Shown here in pieces: positions 1 through 7,074 of a stretch of 36,488 nt of DNA. The notes beneath the pieces are model-generated. The model worked only from the letters and a program-made list of their open reading frames with translations, was not told the origin of the DNA and made no database searches. A program made the position numbers and the translations under genes. The stretch is from the IMG/VR virus record IMGVR_UViG_3300027833_001206, positions 1 through 36,488 of that record. One strand, 5' to 3'. Numbering within the stretch: the stretch's first letter is position 1; every line of letters starts with the position of its first letter. The DNA is from a virus.

Positions 1-120
1 TTAAAACTAATGGAATATCGTAGTTACTGTATGAGTATTAAACAGTTAAGAGATATGGGCATGAATGATAAAGCCAATGAAATCTCAGAATTCAAACACA
101 ACATGTACAAAACAAGTTAG
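1..120 (+). CDS. C-terminal end of an unrecognised protein (5' partial)
   Basis: An open frame runs from the first base to a TAG at 118-120 and gives 39 residues of a charged C-terminal tail ending in YKTS. The start lies outside the window. Eight bases separate it from the pseudoazurin start, so the two genes are probably co-transcribed. Internal ATGs exist but none has a clear ribosome-binding site, so I read it as a truncated gene rather than a small complete one. No family recognised. Confidence 0.5.
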   Translation, partial: LKLMEYRSYCMSIKQLRDMGMNDKANEISEFKHNMYKTS

Positions 121-128
121 GATATAAT

Positions 129-569
129 ATGAAAACACTTTATTTTTACGCAGTAATTTTTGCAACTATCTTTGGAGCCACATCATTGATGGCCTCAGAC
201 ATTTCCGTTGATATGCTAAACAAGCGTGACGATGGTGCAAAAATGGTTTACAGTGAAGACATCTCACGCATTGAAGTTGGAGATACAATCACTTGGCTAC
301 CAACATCAAAAGGTCATAACGTAGAATTTATTGCAGGTCCAGACGGTTGGGACGCCCCAAAGAAATCAAAACTATCAAAAGAATACACATATACATTTGA
401 TACGCCAGGCGTATATCTATATCAGTGTACACCACATAAGTCAATGGGCATGATTGCAATCGTTGTTGTTGGTACACCTACTTACAGCGAAGCCGAAGAC
501 ACTTTGAAAGATGCCAAAGTAAAAGGCAAATCAGCGAAAAAGCTTAAAGCTTTGTTAGAAGAACTATGA
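129..569 (+). CDS. Pseudoazurin-like type 1 blue-copper protein (exported)
   Basis: This is a 146-residue cupredoxin. Residues 1-22 form a Sec signal peptide with a likely cut after SLMA. The mature part has the pseudoazurin layout: GHNVEF with copper ligand His63, then a C-terminal loop with Cys100, His103 and Met108 (CTPHxxMGM, the pseudoazurin Cys-to-Met spacing of eight). Pseudoazurins are periplasmic one-electron carriers between the cytochrome bc1 or quinol pool and terminal reductases or oxidases, common in alphaproteobacteria. The last 30 residues form an added lysine/glutamate-rich helix, as in some bacterial homologues. The start is preceded by AGGATATAAT. All ligands are intact, so a working copper site is expected. 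The family is clear. Its role in infection is inference. Confidence 0.88.
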   Translation: MKTLYFYAVIFATIFGATSLMASDISVDMLNKRDDGAKMVYSEDISRIEVGDTITWLPTSKGHNVEFIAGPDGWDAPKKSKLSKEYTYTFDTPGVYLYQCTPHKSMGMIAIVVVGTPTYSEAEDTLKDAKVKGKSAKKLKALLEEL

Positions 570-628
570 TCGACCCAGATCACACCTATGTAAAGCCTAA
601 AGGTGAGAAGAAAAAGGGCGGTAAATAA
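566..628 (+). CDS. Possible 20-residue basic micropeptide
   Basis: A short frame opens at an ATG that overlaps the pseudoazurin stop in the ATGA arrangement common across this genome. It runs 20 codons to TAA and ends in a lysine/glycine-rich tail (KGEKKKGGK). Translational coupling to the upstream gene is plausible. There is no recognisable family, and at this length chance cannot be excluded. Confidence 0.28.
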   Translation: MIDPDHTYVKPKGEKKKGGK

Positions 629-632
629 TCTG

Positions 633-640
633 CATAAATA
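633..640 (+). promoter_or_regulatory. Late-promoter-like octamer CATAAATA
   Basis: CATAAATA differs at one base from the T4-type late octamer TATAAATA found intact eight times here. It lies about 50 bases before the methyltransferase at 689 and immediately before a hairpin (644-668), the same promoter-hairpin order seen at 16927-16960. Inferred to drive the cassette 689-3250. Confidence 0.45.
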
Positions 641-643
641 AAG

Positions 644-668
644 AGGTAGGCGAAAGTCTACCTTTTTT
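644..668 (+). terminator. Rho-independent terminator
   Basis: The stem AGGTAG / CTACCT is extended by a G-T pair, closes a CGAAAG loop and is followed by six T residues. It lies after the pseudoazurin gene and before the surface-modification cassette, so it should end transcription from upstream. Confidence 0.75.
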
Positions 669-688
669 CGTTTAAATGGAGATATATT

Positions 689-1252
689 ATGGGAAGAATT
701 AGAGATCGCGGTAATGATGGTGGTGATGTTTACAGATGGCAAACATTAGCTAGATTTGTAAATACAAACGGATGGAAACGTGGAGCAGAGCTTGGCATTC
801 ACGATGGTGTTAATTATAGATACCTTATTAACAATTGTCCTAACCTACATCTAATCGGTGTGGACTTATACGAAGCACAACCAGAGAATAACGGACCTGA
901 GAAATGGACGCCAGGAGAAAATGGGCATCCGTGGAAGCATGAAGATTACTACGACAATATGTTGTCTTTCTCAGTAGAAAATCCTGACAGAACTATGATT
1001 ATTAAAGACTACACCACAGAAGCGGCTAAGATGGTTCCTGATGGTACACTAGACTTTGTGTTCATTGATGCTGATCATGGTTATGAAGGTTGCCTACGAG
1101 ACATTAAAGCTTGGGATCAAAAGGTACGCAAAGGTGGCGTTGTGTTTGGTCATGACATACACTTCCCAACAGTAACACAAGCAGTCACAGAATTTTATGG
1201 TGAAAACTCATGGAACGTCGAAGATGACTTTATTTGGTGGGTGCAGAAGTGA
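689..1252 (+). CDS. Class I SAM-dependent methyltransferase
   Basis: This 187-residue protein resembles the Methyltransf_24 type of SAM enzyme. Residues 33-39 (AELGIHD) match motif I, the glycine-rich SAM loop. Further on, a hydrophobic strand ends in FIDADHGYEG, the motif around the catalytic/metal region of these O-methyltransferases, and GHD follows in the next strand. The start has a strong site (GGAGATATATTATG). It overlaps the next gene by four bases and opens a cassette with two glycosyltransferases and a sulfotransferase, so a sugar or glycan hydroxyl is a likely acceptor. The acceptor cannot be read from sequence. A second methyltransferase of similar layout lies at 18012. Confidence 0.72.
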   Translation: MGRIRDRGNDGGDVYRWQTLARFVNTNGWKRGAELGIHDGVNYRYLINNCPNLHLIGVDLYEAQPENNGPEKWTPGENGHPWKHEDYYDNMLSFSVENPDRTMIIKDYTTEAAKMVPDGTLDFVFIDADHGYEGCLRDIKAWDQKVRKGGVVFGHDIHFPTVTQAVTEFYGENSWNVEDDFIWWVQK

Positions 1253-1896
1253 TAGAGAAGAAACTAAGTCAGATATGGATAGGTCCCAAACCAGCACCAC
1301 TTACTTGGATGCACACTTGGAGAGACAAACATCCTGATTGGAAGTATTCTATATTCGATGACACTATGCTGAAGTCTCGCAAATGGAAGAACCAACATCT
1401 TATCGAACACTATTACAACACAGGTAAGTGGCCAGGCGTGTCTGATTTGATTAGATACGAACTATTATATGAGCAAGGTGGGTTTTGGCCTGAGGCTGAT
1501 ATGACTTGCTTGGAGAACACAGAAGAGTTGTTTACTTCACCAGAAAACCATGCATATTCTTGTTATGAAAACGAAAGAGGAAGACACAACTTCATTCAAC
1601 CCATTATGGCATGTAATCCAGAGAACGAATTTGTTAAGCACGTTATAGATACACTACATATATTAACTCCACAAGAGTTAAGCCCAGAGCCGTTTAGATC
1701 AACTGGCAATTTGTTTTTGTCACGTCACGTTCCTCATTGGATGCATCAACTTACCGTATGGCCTAGTCACTACTTTATCCCACTATTTTATATTGGTGGT
1801 GCTAAGAGGTATGACGGAACTGATAAGGTGTATGCTGATCATAAATGGGGATCGACAGGACACGCAAACAGCATAACATATGATAAGGGTATATAA
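1249..1896 (+). CDS. Glycosyltransferase of the DXD sugar-binding (OCH1/capsular) type
   Basis: The 215-residue product starts with KKLSQIWIGPKPAP and WMHTWRDKHPDW, the N-terminal signature of Gly_transf_sug / OCH1-like GT32 enzymes. It then has DLIRYELLYEQGGFW, the helix and glycine pair before the metal motif. The usual YxDxD is here PEADM, so one acidic position is shifted or changed; activity is likely but not certain. I prefer the GTG at 1249, which overlaps the upstream TGA as GTGA. An upstream TTG at 1234 is also in frame. The stop overlaps the next start by one base (TAATG). Predicted to add a hexose or hexosamine to a surface glycan. Confidence 0.7.
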   Translation: MIEKKLSQIWIGPKPAPLTWMHTWRDKHPDWKYSIFDDTMLKSRKWKNQHLIEHYYNTGKWPGVSDLIRYELLYEQGGFWPEADMTCLENTEELFTSPENHAYSCYENERGRHNFIQPIMACNPENEFVKHVIDTLHILTPQELSPEPFRSTGNLFLSRHVPHWMHQLTVWPSHYFIPLFYIGGAKRYDGTDKVYADHKWGSTGHANSITYDKGI

Positions 1897-2570
1897 TGTA
1901 CGTAAGCCACAAATACAAATTAATCTTTCTAAGAACACCAAAGACTGCAAGTAGTAGTCTGTCTGAATTCTTCATTAAGAATATTCCTGACCCTGATGCA
2001 ATCTACACGCCAGTAGAAGACTCTAACATCCCACCAACTTTGAGTAAAGAAGTTATCAACAAATACAAAATTAATTTTGCATACTATCATTTCACACTAC
2101 AAGACTTGGTAGAAAATGGTATCATAACAAAACAGCAAGCACTTGAGTATAGATCAATTGCAGTTGTTCGTGACCCTATTGATAGACAGAAAAGCTTTTA
2201 CTATTTCTACAAGAAATGGAAAAGCGTGGGTACGCCCCCATCCATCGAACAGTACAATGCATGGACATCATCAAAAGGTTCTTTCTTGGGGGAGCCAAAC
2301 TCTGCTATTCTACAAAGTGACATACTTAAGTTAGATGGGGAAATTCGTGGAGAATATTGGTTGTATGAGAACATCGCAAATGATCTAAGTCATATGATGC
2401 GCGAACTTAACCTACAGGTAACACATCCATTGCCCAACCACAAAAATGATTTCAGAACAAATCGAGACAATGAGATCACATTTGACAAGAAAGCTATGGA
2501 TAAGCTACATGAAACCTTTGGCGCTGACGTACAATTGTACGTCAAAACAGCAGAGGAAACTTTCGTATGA
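1896..2570 (+). CDS. Sulfotransferase-family protein
   Basis: The 224-residue protein opens with a strand followed by RTPKTASSSL (residues 13-22), the 5'-phosphosulfate-binding loop of carbohydrate sulfotransferases, which use PAPS as donor. Residues 88-100 (SIAVVRDPIDRQKS) match the 3'-phosphate-binding strand, VVRDPxxR. Length and layout fit the small Sulfotransfer_2-like bacterial and phage forms. It sits between two glycosyltransferases, and its stop overlaps the next start as ATGA, so a glycan is the likely acceptor. The family call is strong. The exact substrate is unknown. Confidence 0.75.
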   Translation: MYVSHKYKLIFLRTPKTASSSLSEFFIKNIPDPDAIYTPVEDSNIPPTLSKEVINKYKINFAYYHFTLQDLVENGIITKQQALEYRSIAVVRDPIDRQKSFYYFYKKWKSVGTPPSIEQYNAWTSSKGSFLGEPNSAILQSDILKLDGEIRGEYWLYENIANDLSHMMRELNLQVTHPLPNHKNDFRTNRDNEITFDKKAMDKLHETFGADVQLYVKTAEETFV

Positions 2571-3250
2571 AGGCTCACATCTTAAAGATTGATAAGAAGT
2601 TGTCGCATGATTATGCAAAGACTTGCGCAGATTCATGTGATAAAGTTGGGCTACCTTGGTCATACCACATAGGTTATACCAATCAAACTGGTAAGATGGC
2701 GTTCGCTAATCTAAACATACCTAGTTTGCCAACAGAACCTTATAGTTACATTCCAGAACCAACCCAAGGACAGAAGGCTATGTGTTGTACTGCTGGTCAC
2801 ATTGCCATATGGCAGAAGATCGCAAACGGTACTGATAACGTTGGGGTTGTGTTGGAACATGACGCTATAATGCTACAACCAATAACAATAGAGATACCAG
2901 AGAATACCATTGTGGTTCTTGGGTATAAGCTAAATGATCCGTCAAGATATGATCATGTCGCTGCTGGTGTTCCTAATGAACTAATTAGGCTTGATGGTCA
3001 TGAGGGCGCACACGCATATGCTATGACTAAAAGAACTGCTAAGTTTCTAGTGGATGAGCTACATACACAGGGATTGCGGAGTGCAGTTGATAATGACTAC
3101 TTTATTCGTGGTCAGCGTCGAACTGCTATGCCACTTCATATAGCTTCCCCAACTCCTACCATTGGATGGCTAAGAGAATCGACTATTTGGGGTGTTTCTG
3201 CAAATAAAAACTACGATTTCATACCTTCCTTTCTTAAAAATTATAAATAA
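2567..3250 (+). CDS. Family 25-like glycosyltransferase (LPS-type)
   Basis: This 227-residue protein resembles GT25 enzymes of lipooligosaccharide synthesis. It has a short N-terminal strand (HILKID), a helix near residue 75 (TAGHIAIWQKIA) and then GVVLEHDAIM, which matches the family's LEDDA metal/donor motif with one Asp replaced by His. A later AVDNDYFIRG segment fits the acceptor region. It is the last gene of the four-gene cassette that starts at 689. A late promoter overlaps its stop codon, so the next transcription unit begins here. The acceptor is unknown. The His substitution could alter metal use. Confidence 0.6.
   Translation: MKAHILKIDKKLSHDYAKTCADSCDKVGLPWSYHIGYTNQTGKMAFANLNIPSLPTEPYSYIPEPTQGQKAMCCTAGHIAIWQKIANGTDNVGVVLEHDAIMLQPITIEIPENTIVVLGYKLNDPSRYDHVAAGVPNELIRLDGHEGAHAYAMTKRTAKFLVDELHTQGLRSAVDNDYFIRGQRRTAMPLHIASPTPTIGWLRESTIWGVSANKNYDFIPSFLKNYK
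3242..3249 (+). promoter_or_regulatory. T4-type late promoter TATAAATA
   Basis: Exact TATAAATA octamer overlapping the end of the GT25-like gene, 18 bases before the basic protein at 3268. In T4 this sequence is read by RNA polymerase with the phage late sigma factor gp55 and the gp33/gp45 co-activators. Confidence 0.75.
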
Positions 3251-3267
3251 AAGAAAAATCAACATAA

Positions 3268-4416
3268 ATGGATTCTGATATGCAAGAAGCTAAAGACAAG
3301 AAAAAGATCGATATTAAAGGCAAAGAGTTTGATTCCAAGAATTTGGTTGATACGGAGCCTACGCTTGATGAAGAACAAGAAGAAAACTCTCTAATCGAAG
3401 CTGTTTGCGACGAAGAACTCCAAGAAGTTATGAATAGAATGCAACGCCGAAAGGCTGGCATCTCCGCTAGAAAAAATAAACATAAGATGAAACGTGGTCG
3501 TGAAAAGGCTATGCGCAAAACAGCTACTATGGAAGTGTTGAAGAAACGCGCTCGTAAAGCCGCTATCCAAAAATTGAAGGCAAAGTTCTCTAAGAACAGA
3601 CGTTATGCTGAATTGGGTGCTGGTGAGAAAGAAGTGATTGATAAAAGAATTGCTAAAATTGCAAAAAGCAGAATTGAGATGATGGCTAAGAAATTAATCC
3701 CAGGCATCAAAATCAAAGAAAGACAGCGCAAAATGAATAATGGTGTAAGAGAAGACGTCAACGAGAATATCTGCGAATCATGCGGTTGTGATATGAAGAT
3801 GCCAAAGAAAGAAGATTGCAATTGTGGTTGTAATACTCAAAATGAGGCTTTGGGAGAAGCATCATTCAAAGATCAGAAGGTTATGAAAAGACCACACATG
3901 CTATTGTCAGCAGACAAGAAACCAAAATTAGATGCTCGTTTCCGTATGTTTAAGAAAAAGCCCATGGAAGAGTCTACAATGGTTGACGAACTCCTTGAGA
4001 TTGCAGAGCTAATGGAAGCTACAGAAGCATTAGATATCGAAGAGATGGATGTTTCCGTCAAGTCTATTACGAAGTCTGGTTTTGGCAAGCTTAAGAAAGC
4101 TAATAACTACAGCAAGCTTAAATCTGACATCCAAGCAATGAAAGATCGTTTAAAAAAGCATAAGGGTATGAAACCTCTTAAGGCTGGTTACGAGTCTGTT
4201 GAAGAAGAAAAAGATAGTCTTGCCACACTTGCTAATAAAGAGCAAGACGAAAAGAAGAAAAAGGGTGAGATTAAAAGAGTACCTAAAAAAGATGAAGATG
4301 AACAGAAAAAAGACCTAGATGCGGCTTTTGAATCGTTCATCGAAAGCTGTGGTGCTGGAGAAGAGGGTACACCAGAACTTACTAAGAAGCTAAAGAAAGA
4401 CACACCAGATGCGTAA
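3268..4416 (+). CDS. Large lysine-rich protein with cysteine cluster, likely virion/internal head protein
   Basis: A 382-residue, very basic and acidic mixed-charge protein. Residues 60-155 carry a helical, Lys/Arg-rich segment (MKRGREKAMRK, then VLKKRARKAAIQKLKAKF and VIDKRIAKIAKSRIEMMAKKLIP) that I recognise, from memory only, as a conserved block in T4-like marine phage proteins near virion genes. Residues 169-188 hold six cysteines (CESCGC and CNCGC), a possible metal site. The C-terminal third is rich in Glu, Asp and Lys and probably disordered. A late promoter lies just upstream and small virion-type genes follow with overlaps. A DNA-associated capsid role is inference. Confidence 0.5.
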   Translation: MDSDMQEAKDKKKIDIKGKEFDSKNLVDTEPTLDEEQEENSLIEAVCDEELQEVMNRMQRRKAGISARKNKHKMKRGREKAMRKTATMEVLKKRARKAAIQKLKAKFSKNRRYAELGAGEKEVIDKRIAKIAKSRIEMMAKKLIPGIKIKERQRKMNNGVREDVNENICESCGCDMKMPKKEDCNCGCNTQNEALGEASFKDQKVMKRPHMLLSADKKPKLDARFRMFKKKPMEESTMVDELLEIAELMEATEALDIEEMDVSVKSITKSGFGKLKKANNYSKLKSDIQAMKDRLKKHKGMKPLKAGYESVEEEKDSLATLANKEQDEKKKKGEIKRVPKKDEDEQKKDLDAAFESFIESCGAGEEGTPELTKKLKKDTPDA

Positions 4417-4636
4417 TTTTAAAACATTCCTAGAAGCTAAAGACCCAGGTGAATATGATCAAGAAGGTGGCATGGCTAAAACTCAATTGAAGACTGCTAT
4501 CGATGCTTCACAAGATATGATTTCTATGCTTGGCGATGATGACAATATGCCAGAGTGGGCGCAGAATAAAATCACAAAGGCGGTAGATTATTTGGATTCT
4601 GTGCGTGATTATATGAAGGGTTCTGACGATGGCTGA
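4409..4636 (+). CDS. Small acidic protein with capsid-targeting-like N-terminus
   Basis: A 75-residue protein starting MRNFKTFLEA, which resembles the capsid-targeting peptide of T4 internal proteins (pattern M-K-x-[FY]-x-x-[FY]-[ILM]-x-E). The rest is a helical acidic domain with a DDDNMPEW turn and a final helix (AVDYLDSVRDYM). Its start overlaps the previous stop by eight bases and its end overlaps the next gene by eight bases, so it belongs to a late translationally coupled set. Its enzymatic role, if any, is unknown. The proteolytic site is imperfect, because Ala rather than Glu falls at the expected P1 position. Confidence 0.55.
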   Translation: MRNFKTFLEAKDPGEYDQEGGMAKTQLKTAIDASQDMISMLGDDDNMPEWAQNKITKAVDYLDSVRDYMKGSDDG

Positions 4637-4916
4637 TAAAGACCCAAGATTGGCTAGGGCAGGTGTTTCTGGTTTTAACAAACCAAAAGGTACTCCAAGC
4701 CATTCTAAAAAGTCTCATATCGTTGTTGCTAAAGATGGTGATAAGGTAAAAACTATTCGATTTGGCGAACAAGGTGCTTCTACTGCTGGTGATCCTAAAA
4801 AAGGTGAATCTGACAATATGAAAGCTAAAAGAAAGTCTTTTAAAGCACGTCACGGTAAAAATATTGCTAAGGGCAAGATGTCAGCCGCGTATTGGGCTGA
4901 TAAGGTCAAGTGGTAA
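4629..4916 (+). CDS. Conserved small basic phage protein (KSHIVVAKDGDKVKTIRFG type)
   Basis: A 95-residue basic protein with the conserved blocks RAGVSGFNKPKGTPSH, KSHIVVAKDGDKVKTIRFG and a C-terminal FKARHGKNIAKGKMSAAYWA. From memory this matches a small family found in marine myoviruses and some large DNA viruses, possibly annotated as DUF5872. No catalytic motif is visible. The high content of Lys and Arg and the position in the virion block suggest a nucleic-acid-associated or structural role. Start overlaps the preceding gene. Confidence 0.6.
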   Translation: MADKDPRLARAGVSGFNKPKGTPSHSKKSHIVVAKDGDKVKTIRFGEQGASTAGDPKKGESDNMKAKRKSFKARHGKNIAKGKMSAAYWADKVKW

Positions 4917-4944
4917 CAAAATTCACCAAGTGGTAACATAATTC
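4907..4944 (+). repeat. Tandem direct repeat, 18 bp with one mismatch
   Basis: The 18 bases at 4907-4924 that contain the last codons and stop of the previous gene are repeated at 4927-4944 after a two-base spacer, with one A-to-T difference. The second copy ends two bases before a late promoter. It looks like a small duplication of the gene end. Confidence 0.7.
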
Positions 4945-4945
4945 T

Positions 4946-4953
4946 TATAAATA
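4946..4953 (+). promoter_or_regulatory. T4-type late promoter TATAAATA
   Basis: Exact octamer 35 bases before the start at 4989, in an A/T-rich intergenic strip. It should transcribe the run of virion-type genes from 4989 onward. Confidence 0.75.
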
Positions 4954-4988
4954 ATAGTAATCTTAACACAAAAACCAAAGGGAACGTC

Positions 4989-5639
4989 ATGAAAAGTTTC
5001 AGAAGATACATGTCAGAGGGTCTTGACCCAGTGAATAAGAAAGCTCTGAAGGGCAAGCACAAGGATCGTAAAGACGGAGACATCGATAATGATGGAGACG
5101 TTGACTCATCTGACCAATACCTACATAAGCGCAGAAAAGCTATTGCTAAAGCTACGACTAACGAAGAAGCTGAAGAAATCGAAGAAGGCGAGTCTGGACT
5201 GTGGGCTAACATCAACAAGAAACGTGAACGTATTAAAAACGGTTCTGGTGAAAAGATGCGAAAGCCAGGATCAGATGGCGCTCCTACTGACCAAGATTTT
5301 AAAGATGCGGCTGAATCAGTCGAAGAAGGAACTATTACATGTCCTAAATGCAACGGCAAGGGCTGTGAACATTGTGATGGAAAAGGCACTCATACTGATG
5401 ACCAACAAATCGATGAATTTGTAGGTAAAGCCATTGGTGGCGCAGTGAAGATGATTGCTAAAGGTGTACGGAACACAGTTACCGATAAGCAAGGCAACGT
5501 CAGAGGGACGAAAGCGGCTAGGGCTGACTCTGCGGAAGCTAAAGCTAACAAGGCAGAGAAAAAGTTGAAAGACGCTAAACGCATTAAAGACGCACAAGCA
5601 AGACTTGCCACTGCTAGAAAAAAAGCACAAGAAAAATAA
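4989..5639 (+). CDS. Putative internal head protein with capsid-targeting-like N-terminus, EF-loop and CxxC zinc motif
   Basis: A 216-residue mosaic protein. Residues 1-10 (MKSFRRYMSE) resemble a T4 capsid-targeting peptide with an M-x-E cleavage site. Residues 31-42 are a calcium-type EF loop (Asp at 31, 33, 35, 37, 39 and 42, Gly at 36). Residues 70-97 hold a GLWANI / SGEKMRKPG block that I recall as frequent in marine phages. Cys118, Cys121, Cys126 and Cys129 form a DnaJ-like zinc knuckle. The C-terminus is a long Ala/Lys helix. It follows a late promoter directly. Function unknown. Packaged and injected protein is an inference. Confidence 0.5.
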   Translation: MKSFRRYMSEGLDPVNKKALKGKHKDRKDGDIDNDGDVDSSDQYLHKRRKAIAKATTNEEAEEIEEGESGLWANINKKRERIKNGSGEKMRKPGSDGAPTDQDFKDAAESVEEGTITCPKCNGKGCEHCDGKGTHTDDQQIDEFVGKAIGGAVKMIAKGVRNTVTDKQGNVRGTKAARADSAEAKANKAEKKLKDAKRIKDAQARLATARKKAQEK

Positions 5640-5675
5640 CTAAATATCACAAAGTACCTTTAAAGGAGAATTAAA

Positions 5676-5978
5676 ATGGCACTATGGGGAAAAACAGACG
5701 CACTAGCTTCCGTACCGACTTGGTTGGAAGATGCGGCGGCTAACACAAACAAATCAAACGACAGAGATAACGCAATCTTTGTTGACCTTACAGAGGCTGG
5801 TATTGCTGGCAACCGTGCAAAAGGTATCACTGGCCCAGGTTGGTGGACATACTGGACTGCTGGTGGACGTCATCACGCTGAATGCCTAGTACCAATGAAA
5901 GTATCTGCTGTAGATGCAGGTGACTTGGGTGTTACTGGTGATACAGCAGTTGAAGATGCTATCGTAGCTGACGCATAA
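5676..5978 (+). CDS. Small conserved virion-type protein (MALWG family)
   Basis: A 100-residue protein beginning MALWGKTDALASVP and containing GITGPGWWTYWT and GGRHHAECLVPM, followed by an acidic tail. From memory this resembles small structural-type proteins of marine T4-like phages that share the MALWG start and the RHHAECL block. No enzyme motif is visible. It has a strong ribosome site (AAAGGAG) and sits between head-associated genes, which supports a virion role. Confidence 0.55.
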   Translation: MALWGKTDALASVPTWLEDAAANTNKSNDRDNAIFVDLTEAGIAGNRAKGITGPGWWTYWTAGGRHHAECLVPMKVSAVDAGDLGVTGDTAVEDAIVADA

Positions 5979-5994
5979 GAGCAGTATATAGATT

Positions 5995-6369
5995 ATGATA
6001 TTAACAGAATCAACCTTTCTGTTGTTTGCCTCAAAATATTACGACAATCCTAATTGTGCTGATATTGTAGAGTTTGACGAAGATTTGAAAAGATTTCAGT
6101 ACCTACGGAAGTTATTTGGTAGGTACAGACAAGATAATGACTTAAAAGAAAGGTTGATTCTGAATCATCTTATTGTAATTTACAATATATTTGGTCCAGA
6201 AGCTACTAACATGTTGTTTATGAAACTTCATGATTACCACGAATACCTAAAGCCTTTCGTGGAGTATCTTAACTTCATGCCACAGTATATTACTTACGAA
6301 GATGTGGTTATACATAAAGATAACATAAATGCAGACGAAACAATAAGCGAACTGCTTAAAGGAATATGA
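5995..6369 (+). CDS. Conserved T4-like phage protein of the virion block (DUF7207-like)
   Basis: A 124-residue, mainly helical protein starting MILTESTFLLFASKYYDNPNC, with DLKRFQYLRKLFGRY and LKERLILNHLIVIYNIFG. From memory this is one of the well-conserved small genes of cyanophage and pelagiphage myoviruses lying next to the larger gene seen here at 6373. No catalytic motif. Its job in the particle is not known to me. Three bases separate it from the next gene. Confidence 0.6.
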   Translation: MILTESTFLLFASKYYDNPNCADIVEFDEDLKRFQYLRKLFGRYRQDNDLKERLILNHLIVIYNIFGPEATNMLFMKLHDYHEYLKPFVEYLNFMPQYITYEDVVIHKDNINADETISELLKGI

Positions 6370-6372
6370 TAA

Positions 6373-7074
6373 ATGGTAGTTGATCTATTTTTAGTATATC
6401 AATTTGTAAGACGTCTTGCTACCCCCTTTGAAAAATGGGATGCATTTGAGCAAGGTATCATTGATAAAGATGGTAAAGTATTAATCAAACGTAAGAAATT
6501 CACCACAAAGGCTCAATCGAAGTCTTGGGGTGTTTTTGATATTATGGTTGCTAATCTAAAGAAGCTACTTGCCAAAGTACCTGGTGGTAGTTCACGTCTT
6601 GCATCATATGCGGCGGCACTATACCTAATCAAAGAACATCAACACTTTACAGACGAGTCATTACTTAGTGAAGATATGACTGATGAGCAAATAGATGAAT
6701 CGTTATCTTTATTTAATGACTCATATGTCAATTATATCATGATGGCTGAAGCTGTCAACCCTCAAGATGAAGCATTTGGTAGGGCAAGACTTAGACAGAA
6801 CTTGGCTAAGGTGGGACATGATGTAAATAAAGTTCATTCTCAAAACGTAAAAGATGCTGAAGCGGCAAAGAAAAGACGTCAAGCGGCATCTAAAGATTTA
6901 AGTTCCTACAGAGATAAGAATGGTTTGAAAGAAGAACCAGCAAATAATGTCGGTAGTGGAAACATTGCAGGCATGGATGGTGGTCACATGTCCAAGGCAC
7001 AACAAAAGGCGTGGACTGCTAAAAACAAGTCAAAGAAGAAATCATTTAAAGATATAATGAAGGATAAAACATGA
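6373..7074 (+). CDS. Conserved virion-associated protein of marine T4-like phages
   Basis: A 233-residue protein with an N-terminal VDLFLVYQFVRRLATPFEKW block, then DKDGKVLIKRKKF, VFDIMVANLKKLLAKVPGGSSRL and a helix AAALYLIKEHQHF. The C-terminal half is basic and low in complexity, with VGSGNIAGMDGG and a lysine tail. I recognise the N-terminal half as conserved next to the 5995-type gene in marine myoviruses and believe it to be virion-associated, without experimental memory of function. Its stop overlaps the endolysin start (ATGA). Confidence 0.55.
   Translation: MVVDLFLVYQFVRRLATPFEKWDAFEQGIIDKDGKVLIKRKKFTTKAQSKSWGVFDIMVANLKKLLAKVPGGSSRLASYAAALYLIKEHQHFTDESLLSEDMTDEQIDESLSLFNDSYVNYIMMAEAVNPQDEAFGRARLRQNLAKVGHDVNKVHSQNVKDAEAAKKRRQAASKDLSSYRDKNGLKEEPANNVGSGNIAGMDGGHMSKAQQKAWTAKNKSKKKSFKDIMKDKT

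Noticed and set aside
482-742. Minus-strand open frame across the end of pseudoazurin and the terminator
   Set aside because: It runs opposite to two well-supported genes, lacks a recognisable product, and all other genes are on the + strand. Every long minus-strand frame in the window was rejected for the same reason.
3603-4403. Minus-strand frames opposite the basic protein at 3268
   Set aside because: They are serine/phenylalanine-rich mirror images of lysine/glutamate codons, a known artefact of strongly charged genes.
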